6,969 nucleotides of DNA from Galactobacter sp. (GTDB lineage: Bacteria; Actinomycetota; Actinomycetes; Actinomycetales; Micrococcaceae). Below, one piece after another: positions 1 through 5,242 of the stretch. The notes under the pieces are model-generated. The model saw only the letters and a program-made list of their open reading frames with translations. It searched no databases and was not told the DNA's origin. Position 1 is the stretch's first letter, and each line of letters starts with the position of its first letter. The DNA is taken from positions 1 to 6,969 of the forward strand of contig NZ_JALAGT010000018.1 of the NCBI RefSeq assembly GCF_022712295.1, written 5' to 3'. A program made the position numbers and the translations under genes.

Positions 1-100
1 AAGCGCACCACTGGAAAACCACTGCCCGACGACGTGGGGGTGCGTTCCGTACGGAACGCACCCCCACGTCGTCGGGCAGTGGTTTTCCAGTGGTGCGCTT
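1..100. repeat. Perfect 100-bp palindrome (50-bp arms, no spacer)
   Basis: Positions 1-50 are the exact reverse complement of 51-100, with the dyad at 50/51 inside TTCCGTACGGAA. There is no mismatch and no loop. Each arm also contains CCACTG twice (8-13 and 19-24 in the left arm). The palindrome begins at the first base of the window, so it could be longer, or the window could start at a contig end. A spacerless palindrome of this size is usually unstable in bacteria because SbcCD-type nucleases cut the extruded hairpin. An assembly or library fold-back is therefore a serious alternative to a real element. The structure is certain; its meaning is not. Confidence 0.9.
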
Positions 101-180
101 CACATTCTTTTAGCCACTCGGCATTGAGTGACTCACGCAACGTATAGAAAATTCGTTTAATACCTATTCGTTCCACGAAT
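101..180. other. AT-richer non-coding spacer with ATTCGT repeats
   Basis: No credible gene lies between the palindrome and the hmuO-side hairpin. The stretch is noticeably AT-richer than the rest of the window. ATTCGT occurs at 151-156 and 166-171, and its complement ACGAAT is at 175-180. The segment 166-180 can therefore fold as a 6-bp stem with a TCC loop, abutting the large hairpin that starts at 181. It could be the tail of the terminator region or a small regulatory site; nothing decides which. Confidence 0.4.
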
Positions 181-226
181 GAAGAAGGGGACCCTCACCG
201 CCATAGGCGTGAGGGTCCCCTTCTTC
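181..226. terminator. Strong hairpin, probable hmuO (bidirectional) terminator
   Basis: Positions 181-198 pair perfectly with 209-226 (18 bp, GAAGAAGGGGACCCTCAC). The inner bases 200-202/206-208 add GCC/GGC, leaving an ATA loop and C199 bulged. It lies 19 nt past the hmuO stop codon on the minus strand, where a terminator is expected. There is no clean poly-T tract on either side, but the 3' arm ends in a pyrimidine run (CCCCTTCTTC), a common form in high-GC bacteria. The symmetry would allow it to act in both directions. Confidence 0.75.
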
Positions 227-245
227 GTTGCGGAAGTGAGTCCGA

Positions 246-908
246 TCAGGCTGGGACGGCAGCCCTGGATATGCCGTCCAGCTCCACGAACATGTCGCGG
301 TTGAGGCGGAAACCGCTGATGGCCTCCTCCACCACGGCGTCGCGCTGGGCCGCGTCACCGAAGGCGTCCAGCAGGTCGCGATAGCCGTCCTTGTAGACCT
401 TGGGCTTGGGAATGGATTCGAAGTGCCACATGCTCATGGCATCTGCGGGCGGTCCGTAGTGGCGGGCCACGAGCTTGCCGATGGCCTGACCGCCGGAGAG
501 GTCGCCGAGGTAACGCAGATAGTGGTGGGCCAACAAACGCGCGGGATCCGTGTCGTTTCCGACCGCTTCGATGCGGTCGGCGTAGGCCTGCGTAGCGGGT
601 ACGATCGCCGGGACCGCGGGGAGACCGGCCCACTCGGCCAGTTTGGGGAGATCGGCGTCGATGCTGGCCAGGCGGTCCAGCTTCTCGTCGAAGAGTCCTG
701 CCACGGCCGGGTTGCTGCGGTGGCGCGCAGCGGCGGACTCGAGGGCTGCATAGATGGGGCGGTACTGGGCCAGCAAGAGCACGTAGTCGCCGCCGGTCCT
801 CTCGCCCTGCATGAGGTCGGAGATGAAGCTGGACGTCTCCGCCTCGGTGTGGTCGGTACGGGTCGCGTCTCGCAGACGCGACGAGAACGAAGACTGTTCC
901 GTCTGCAC
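246..908 (-). CDS. hmuO: Haem oxygenase HmuO
   Basis: This is a cytoplasmic haem oxygenase of 220 residues that would convert haem to biliverdin, CO and Fe2+ using O2 and reductant. The family is all-helical and about 215 residues long, so the length fits. The proximal iron ligand is His20 in RLRDATRTDHTEAE. The distal-helix signature is HHYLRYLGDLSGGQ, giving Gly135, Asp136 and Gly139; these numbers match those known for Corynebacterium diphtheriae HmuO. I chose the GTG start at 906-908 because AAAGGG lies 7 nt upstream and because His20 then takes the family number. An in-frame TTG at 936-938 would add 10 residues without an evident ribosome site. There is no signal peptide or membrane segment. 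It is transcribed divergently from the htaA-type receptor, so haem import and haem degradation share one intergenic control region. Confidence 0.95.
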   Translation of the reverse strand: MQTEQSSFSSRLRDATRTDHTEAETSSFISDLMQGERTGGDYVLLLAQYRPIYAALESAAARHRSNPAVAGLFDEKLDRLASIDADLPKLAEWAGLPAVPAIVPATQAYADRIEAVGNDTDPARLLAHHYLRYLGDLSGGQAIGKLVARHYGPPADAMSMWHFESIPKPKVYKDGYRDLLDAFGDAAQRDAVVEEAISGFRLNRDMFVELDGISRAAVPA

Positions 909-915
909 TTGATTT

Positions 916-921
916 CCCTTT
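916..921 (-). promoter_or_regulatory. Ribosome binding site of hmuO
   Basis: On the minus strand AAAGGG precedes the GTG codon (906-908) with a 7-nt gap. No comparable site serves the upstream TTG at 936-938. This decides the start in favour of GTG. Confidence 0.6.
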
Positions 922-931
922 CGATTGCGAG

Positions 932-950
932 TGAGCAAAGCCTAGCGTAT
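932..950. promoter_or_regulatory. Candidate DtxR/IdeR-like iron box
   Basis: TGAGCAAAGCCTAGCGTAT matches the 19-bp DtxR/IdeR consensus TTAGGTTAGSCTAACCTAA at 12 positions, including the central AGCCTA core. It lies 24-42 nt upstream of the hmuO start in the divergent region, where iron control of hmuO is known in Corynebacterium. The match is imperfect, particularly in the outer half-sites, and the alignment was picked by eye as the best one. It is a hypothesis only. Confidence 0.3.
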
Positions 951-977
951 CCATCGACACGATAGGCCATATCTATG

Positions 978-1007
978 TTGCGGTATTTGTAGGGCTGATC
1001 TTAGGAT
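978..1007 (+). promoter_or_regulatory. Candidate promoter of the htaA-type gene
   Basis: A TTGCGG (978-983) and a TAGGAT (1002-1007) are separated by 18 bp, giving a plausible -35/-10 pair of the primary sigma factor. Its -10 ends 57 nt before the ATG at 1065. The match is modest (3 of 6 and 4 of 6 consensus bases). Nearby, ATAG (962-965) and CTAT (973-976) form a small inverted repeat that could be an operator. Confidence 0.25.
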
Positions 1008-1064
1008 GAGCTGTGTGCGCCGCTTGTCAGCGCTGTTTCCAATCACCGACCCTGGAGCACCAGC

Positions 1065-4000
1065 ATGTCTTCCACTCAGCCTCCACGCTGGCGTCGAGGT
1101 CTGGCAACGCTCACCGCAGCAGCGGTGGCCTTGCTCGGCAGCGTCGCGGGTGTGGCCGCGCCGGCCCATGCGGCTGACACGACGAAGAGCGTCGCGGTCA
1201 CCGCAACCGGCTTCGTCCATGACAACCTCCCCAACCCGATCAAGGGCGACGGAACGGCGGGCGTGCCCAACGGCGTCTACGTGGCCGCTTTCGACAAGGA
1301 CGCAGATCTTTCGCAGGTCACCATGGAGAACATGGACGAGACCGTGGCGGGCAACGCCGCGTGGGTCACCAAGGCCAAGGTGGGAGACGGCAACTTCACC
1401 ACCACGCTGGGCGATGTGCCAACGGGCGAGGACTACCAGGTGGTTTCCTGGGTTGCCCATGGCAACATCACCGAGGAGACCATCCTGTCCGTGAACCTGC
1501 TGCCGGCGGCCGACACCAGCATCGCCATCGCGAACGGGGACTCGCTCGAGGAAGAGCCGGAACCCGCGGCTGACCCGAGTGCTCAATTGTCCGTGACCAC
1601 GGCCTCCGCAGCCGAAGGACTCACCGTTCACGTCACCGGAACCGACTTCTTCGACCTACCCTCCCCCAGCATCGGAGGCAACGCGCTCGGCGTGTACTCC
1701 GCCATCGTGGAGCACGACCTTGAGATCCCCGCCGAGGGGCTCGGTGCCGACGCGACACTCGCCAATGCCTGGGCCAACCCCTTCAACGGTGGCTTCACGG
1801 ACGGGGCCTTCACCGCCGACCTCAACGTCCCCACCGACAAACTGTCCAAGGACAAGTCCTACGACGTCATCACCTGGTCAGCCCACGGCAACATCACGCC
1901 CGACACCCTGGTCACCCGCGACGAAATCACCCTGACTGGGGCCCAGAAGGAAGCCCTCTTCCCGACGCCCGAGCCCGAGTTCGCTCCGGAGACCTCCCAC
2001 GCGGTCACCGCTGCTTCTGAGGCTGACGGCCTGTCCGTGACGGTCACGGGCACCGGCTACGAGAACTTCCCGGTCCTGGCCAACGGTAAGGACGCCCAGG
2101 GCGTCTACGTCGCCGTCATCGACCGCAACCTCGCCACCAGCGACACAGACATCGAGGCAGGCCAGCTCCTCGGTGCAGAGTTTGCGTACAAGGCCACCAT
2201 CGCGGGCGGCAATCTCAACAAGACCTCCATGGTCAAGGCCGACGCGTTGAACAAGGACAAGAACTACGACGTCGTCGTGTTCCTGGCCCACGGCAACCTC
2301 AACAACGGCAGCCAGATCTACCGCGCTCCCATCGAACTGACCGCTGACCAGAAGGAGGCCCTTTTCCCGACACCCAAGCCTGAGTTCAAGGGCACGGCAA
2401 CCTACGAGCCCTCCACCTACGCAGCGGGCCAAGAGTTCTCAGTGGAAGTTGCTGGCAAGGGCTTCCTCAAGGACACCCTCCCCGACCCGTTGAACGAGTC
2501 CGGCGCACCGGCCAACGGCGTCTACGTCGCAGCATTCAAGCCCGGCACCGACCTGTCAAAGGTCACCATGGACAACATGGGCGACTACACCCTCGGCAAC
2601 GCCGACTGGGTCACGGGAGCTCAGATCGATGACGAAGGCAACTGGAGCCGCACCCTGAACGGCATCGGCAACGAATACGCCGGCCAGAAGATCCAAATCG
2701 TCACCTGGGTTGCCCACGGCAACATCCGCGACGACGTCATCCTCACCAACGACGAGGTCGAACTCCCCAGCAAGGCCACCGAACCGACCCCGGACCCTGA
2801 GCCGACTCCGGAGCCCGAGGTCAAGAACTACAAGGTCTCTGACGCCGTCCTGACGTGGGGCGTCAAGGAGTCCTTCCGTACGTACATGTCCCACCTGCCC
2901 GTCCACAACGACGGCAAGACCACGCTCTCCGGCGGAGCGACGCAGCCCACCAAGCACGGCGTGCTGAAGTTCCCCAAGGGCACCGGCGTCATCGACGAGA
3001 ACGGCAAGGGCACCATCGCATTCAAGGGCGGGGTACGTTTCACGGGTCACGACGGTGAAATGGACCTGAAGATGTCCAACCTGAAGGTCAAGTTCCAGTC
3101 CGGCACCAAGGCGCAGCTGATACTCGACGCCGATGTCCCGGCCTCCGAGACCATGAATACGCCGGCCTTCAACCAGAAAGGCATCGTCTTCGCGAACCTG
3201 ACCTTCCCGGCCAAGAACTACACCATCGCCGGCGTCCCGCTGGCAGGTAAGGCGGCTGCCGCGAAGAAGGCCCTGGTCCTCAATGAGGCCAAGGCGGTCC
3301 TGACCGAGGACGGCAACAAGGCCATGGGCGGCTTCTACGAGGCAGGCGAGGTCATGGACCCGGTCAACATCAACGCCACCGTATCCGCGACCTCCGAGAA
3401 GCCAGCCGGCACCGACAACAACGGCGGTTCCCGCGACGGCAACGGTGACGACAACAACTCCAACGGCGACACCAACGCTGGTAAGAGGCCCAGCAACAAC
3501 AACGGTTCCGGTAACGGCAACACCGATGGCGGCAAGGACACTGCAGCCAAGCAGTGCGAGCCCGTGGTCTCCACCAAGGACGGCCGCACCGTGACCGCCA
3601 CCGCGTTCAAGGACGGTTCCTCCTACAAGGTGGAGCTGAAGGGCTCCGGCTTCGTCAACGACAAGCTGCCCAAGCCCATCAACGACTCCGGTAAGGGTGC
3701 AGACGGCGTCTACGCAGCCGTGGTGAAGCAGGACGCAGACCTGTCCAAGATCACCATGGACAACATGGATGACACCACGCTCGGTGAGGCCATCTGGATC
3801 ACCAAGAATTCCTTGGGCGCCAAGGGCGAGTTCACCAACTCCGTCCGCGGCATCCCCGCCGACGCAGGCGACAAGGTCCGCGTCATTACCTGGGTTGCCC
3901 ACGGCAACATCGGCGAGGACGTCATCACTTCCGACCAGGTCGTGAAGCTGGATTGCGCCACCGCTGGTGGCTCCGACAACACCGGTGCCCCCAACAACGG

Positions 4001-5045
4001 TGACGGTGCCAACAACGGCGACAACGGTTCCACCCCGGGTTCCAATACCCCAGGTTCCACCACCCCAGGTTCCGTGACCCCGGGTCAGGCCGCCGCCGCG
4101 CAGCAGTGCCGCGTGGTCTTTGTGTCCGACGGCTCCGCCAAGGCCTCCTCATCCGATTCCGCCACCTCGGCGGCGTCGGCCCCGCAGGCCAACGCGCCGG
4201 CGGCCGACTCCGACTCCGGTTCCAGCTCCGCAGCCTCCGGCTCCGCCACCCTCAATTGGGGCATCAAGGCTTCCTTCCTGTCCTACATTCAGGGCGGCAT
4301 CGCCAAGGGGAACATCTCCACCGCCGGTGGTGCTGCGCAGTCCGGCTCCGGCCTCACCTGGGGCACCGGCTCCGGCTCGCTGGCCAACGGTGGCACCGTG
4401 ACCTTCCCGGGTTCGGTCCACTTCACCGGCCACAACGGCATCCTTGACACGACCTTCTCCAACCTGCGGATCAAGTCAGCCGGCTCCGGCAAGGCCACCC
4501 TGATCCTGGACTCCAAGTCCCAGGACATGGACGGCAAGGACGCCTCGCAGTCCAACGTGACGTTCGCGAACATCACCTTCTCCGGTGACGGCTCCAACGG
4601 CATCACCAACGGCAAGGTGTCCCTGACCGCTGACGGCGCCAAGGCCTTCGCAGGCTTCTACAGCGCAGGACAGTCCCTGGACAGCCTGAACCTGACGGTC
4701 TCCGGGTCCTCCGCCGGTGCCGCTGGTGGCGCCACCAATCCGGCGGGCCTGTTCTCCGCTGTGCAGCAGCTGACCACGGTCACCGCCGCCACGAAGGACG
4801 ATGCCAAGCCGTCAGCCTCCATCACTCCGAAGGAATCCGGCATCACCGTCCCCGCCTCCGCGAACGCCTCCGATTACCAGGCCGGCGCTCCCGAGGGCAT
4901 GAAGGCCACCATCGTCTGCGGCGACAAGATGGCCTCCACCGGTGCTGACAACGCCAACCTGATCGGTGCCGGCGCCATCCTCGCCCTGCTGGGCGCGGCC
5001 GGTGTCGCCTTCGCCGCTCGTCGCAAGACGACCGCGAAGAACTGA
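1065..5045 (+). CDS. htaA: HtaA-family surface haem receptor, multi-repeat, sortase-type C-terminus
   Basis: This is a 1326-residue secreted protein that probably captures haem at the cell surface and hands it to HmuT. The ATG at 1065 has GGAG (1054-1057) 7 nt upstream. A signal peptide (WRRGLATL, hydrophobic core 16-32, cut after about AHA at 34-36) leads into modules of one repeated type at about 42-146, 174-291, 312-426 and 443-568. A Pro/Glu linker (572-586) follows, then HtaA domain 1 (588-775), an Asn/Gly-rich linker (776-830), a fifth module (831-964), a Gly-Ser-Thr-Pro linker, HtaA domain 2 (1061-1214) and a C-terminal MASTG motif (1289-1293) with a membrane helix and an RRK tail. Both HtaA domains keep the haem-ligand Tyr (607, 1074) and its His partner (662, 1123). 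It is much longer than the Corynebacterium HtaA, so the gene symbol is used for family membership. Only four Cys are present (831, 964, 1015, 1285). It is followed by hmuT, the usual partner. Confidence 0.9.
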   Translation: MSSTQPPRWRRGLATLTAAAVALLGSVAGVAAPAHAADTTKSVAVTATGFVHDNLPNPIKGDGTAGVPNGVYVAAFDKDADLSQVTMENMDETVAGNAAWVTKAKVGDGNFTTTLGDVPTGEDYQVVSWVAHGNITEETILSVNLLPAADTSIAIANGDSLEEEPEPAADPSAQLSVTTASAAEGLTVHVTGTDFFDLPSPSIGGNALGVYSAIVEHDLEIPAEGLGADATLANAWANPFNGGFTDGAFTADLNVPTDKLSKDKSYDVITWSAHGNITPDTLVTRDEITLTGAQKEALFPTPEPEFAPETSHAVTAASEADGLSVTVTGTGYENFPVLANGKDAQGVYVAVIDRNLATSDTDIEAGQLLGAEFAYKATIAGGNLNKTSMVKADALNKDKNYDVVVFLAHGNLNNGSQIYRAPIELTADQKEALFPTPKPEFKGTATYEPSTYAAGQEFSVEVAGKGFLKDTLPDPLNESGAPANGVYVAAFKPGTDLSKVTMDNMGDYTLGNADWVTGAQIDDEGNWSRTLNGIGNEYAGQKIQIVTWVAHGNIRDDVILTNDEVELPSKATEPTPDPEPTPEPEVKNYKVSDAVLTWGVKESFRTYMSHLPVHNDGKTTLSGGATQPTKHGVLKFPKGTGVIDENGKGTIAFKGGVRFTGHDGEMDLKMSNLKVKFQSGTKAQLILDADVPASETMNTPAFNQKGIVFANLTFPAKNYTIAGVPLAGKAAAAKKALVLNEAKAVLTEDGNKAMGGFYEAGEVMDPVNINATVSATSEKPAGTDNNGGSRDGNGDDNNSNGDTNAGKRPSNNNGSGNGNTDGGKDTAAKQCEPVVSTKDGRTVTATAFKDGSSYKVELKGSGFVNDKLPKPINDSGKGADGVYAAVVKQDADLSKITMDNMDDTTLGEAIWITKNSLGAKGEFTNSVRGIPADAGDKVRVITWVAHGNIGEDVITSDQVVKLDCATAGGSDNTGAPNNGDGANNGDNGSTPGSNTPGSTTPGSVTPGQAAAAQQCRVVFVSDGSAKASSSDSATSAASAPQANAPAADSDSGSSSAASGSATLNWGIKASFLSYIQGGIAKGNISTAGGAAQSGSGLTWGTGSGSLANGGTVTFPGSVHFTGHNGILDTTFSNLRIKSAGSGKATLILDSKSQDMDGKDASQSNVTFANITFSGDGSNGITNGKVSLTADGAKAFAGFYSAGQSLDSLNLTVSGSSAGAAGGATNPAGLFSAVQQLTTVTAATKDDAKPSASITPKESGITVPASANASDYQAGAPEGMKATIVCGDKMASTGADNANLIGAGAILALLGAAGVAFAARRKTTAKN
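1188..2768 (+). repeat. Four N-terminal AHGN modules of the HtaA-family receptor
   Basis: There are four related modules of about 105-125 residues (protein positions 42-146, 174-291, 312-426, 443-568). Each runs from a strand-like VTxTGF or VxGKGF segment, through a GVYxAxx segment, to a closing hydrophobic strand ending in an invariant Ala-His-Gly-Asn (His132, His274, His409, His551). Modules 1 and 4 are close (NGVYVAAF, VTMxNM, WVAHGNI). Modules 2 and 3 form a second subtype and share a tail of the form QKEALFPTPxPEF. The alternating strand pattern suggests an Ig-like beta-sandwich, perhaps of neocarzinostatin type, but I do not recognise a named family. Pro/Glu-rich linkers separate the units. 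The repeats are clear; the fold is an inference. Confidence 0.8.
2826..3389 (+). other. HtaA haem-binding domain 1 (within the receptor CDS)
   Basis: Residues 588-775 carry the HtaA pattern: LTWGVKESFRTYMSH at the start, then VRFTGHDG and SNLKV, and finally GNKAMGGFYEAGEVMDPVNI. Tyr607 and His662 correspond to the axial Tyr and its hydrogen-bonding His known in Corynebacterium glutamicum HtaA domains; their spacing of 55 is close to the 53 known there. Compared with domain 2 it has an extra Ala/Lys-rich segment (about 716-742), which makes it longer. Confidence 0.85.
3390..3554 (+). repeat. Asn/Gly/Asp-rich low-complexity linker (within the receptor CDS)
   Basis: Residues 776-830 consist almost entirely of Asn, Gly, Asp, Ser and Thr, for example NNNGSGNGNTDGGK. 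This is a flexible spacer between HtaA domain 1 and the fifth AHGN module. It has no recognisable fold and its length may vary between strains. Confidence 0.75.
3555..3956 (+). repeat. Fifth AHGN module, flanked by two cysteines
   Basis: Residues 831-964 repeat the module of the N-terminal block and are closest to modules 1 and 4 (GSGFVNDKLPKPIN, DLSKITMDNM, ITWVAHGNIG with His946). It differs in sitting between the two HtaA domains and in having Cys831 at its first residue and Cys964 at its last. A disulfide closing the module is a reasonable inference for a secreted protein. Confidence 0.8.
4026..4085 (+). repeat. Short tandem repeat coding a Gly-Ser-X-Thr-Pro linker
   Basis: GGTTCC recurs in phase as four units, one of 12 bp and then three of 15 bp, coding GSTP, GSNTP, GSTTP and GSVTP (residues 988-1006). 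It is a proline-containing extended linker between module 5 and HtaA domain 2. Short in-frame repeats of this kind can expand or contract by replication slippage. Confidence 0.8.
4245..4706 (+). other. HtaA haem-binding domain 2 (within the receptor CDS)
   Basis: Residues 1061-1214 begin LNWGIKASFLSYIQGG, continue with VHFTGHNG and FSNLRI, and end with GAKAFAGFYSAGQSLDSLNL, matching HtaA domain 1 in order and spacing. Tyr1074 is the expected axial haem ligand and His1123 its partner. Cys1015 and Cys1285 lie outside the domain on either side. The domain is compact (about 154 residues), close to the usual family size. Confidence 0.85.
4929..5042 (+). other. C-terminal sorting signal: MASTG, membrane helix, RRK tail
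   Basis: Residues 1289-1326 have MASTGADN, a hydrophobic stretch at about 1299-1317 and a short basic tail (RRKTTAKN). This is the three-part layout of a sortase substrate. The pentapeptide resembles the LAXTG motif of class E sortases common in high-GC Actinobacteria, with Met in place of Leu. Simple membrane anchoring, as for Corynebacterium HtaA, is the alternative. Confidence 0.65.
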
Positions 5046-5057
5046 TCCCCGTGAACT

Positions 5058-5091
5058 GACGGTGGGGCGCTGAACCCAGCGCCCCACCGTC
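5058..5091 (+). terminator. GC-rich hairpin between htaA and hmuT (terminator or attenuator)
   Basis: Positions 5058-5072 pair perfectly with 5077-5091 (15 bp, GACGGTGGGGCGCTG) around an AACC loop. The hairpin starts 12 nt after the receptor stop codon. No T-run follows. It could end most receptor transcripts while allowing partial read-through to hmuT, or protect the 3' end of the receptor mRNA. Confidence 0.65.
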
Positions 5092-5107
5092 GGACACAAA
5101 CTCCGGC

Positions 5108-5126
5108 CCCGCCCGCCACGGGCGGG
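5108..5126 (+). other. Second small GC-rich hairpin
   Basis: CCCGCCCG (5108-5115) pairs with CGGGCGGG (5119-5126) around a CCA loop. It lies 16 nt past the preceding, larger hairpin, which makes a tandem pair in the htaA-hmuT gap. The rest of the gap (5127-5242) shows only a small GACCCG/CGGGTC stem (5189-5202) and no clear promoter. Confidence 0.45.
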
Positions 5127-5242
5127 ACCCCAGACTTTCCCCGAGACGCCGAGACCGGCAGCGCCGCGGCCAACGCGAGCAGCAGCCAGACCCGTCCGGG
5201 TCACGAACCACAACAACACCAGCCACGAGAAGAGCAGCACCA

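Noticed and set aside
909..938. Upstream TTG start for hmuO, adding 10 residues
   Set aside because: There is no ribosome site before it, while GTG at 906-908 has AAAGGG at a good distance and gives the family numbering of His20 and Gly135.
423..965. Plus-strand open frame of 180 codons opposite hmuO
   Set aside because: hmuO on the other strand has catalytic and ligand motifs at exact positions; this frame has none.
2556..3902. Long open frame of 448 codons on the minus strand inside the htaA-type gene
   Set aside because: It runs antisense to a gene with clear domains, signal peptide and repeats. Its Gly/Val/Asp-rich product follows the GC-biased codons of the opposite strand, and it has no recognisable motif.
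3390..4085. Repetitive DNA in the receptor gene as a CRISPR array or mobile element
   Set aside because: The repeats are short, in frame and coding for Asn/Gly and Ser/Thr/Pro linkers, with no regular unique spacers, transposase or terminal inverted repeats.
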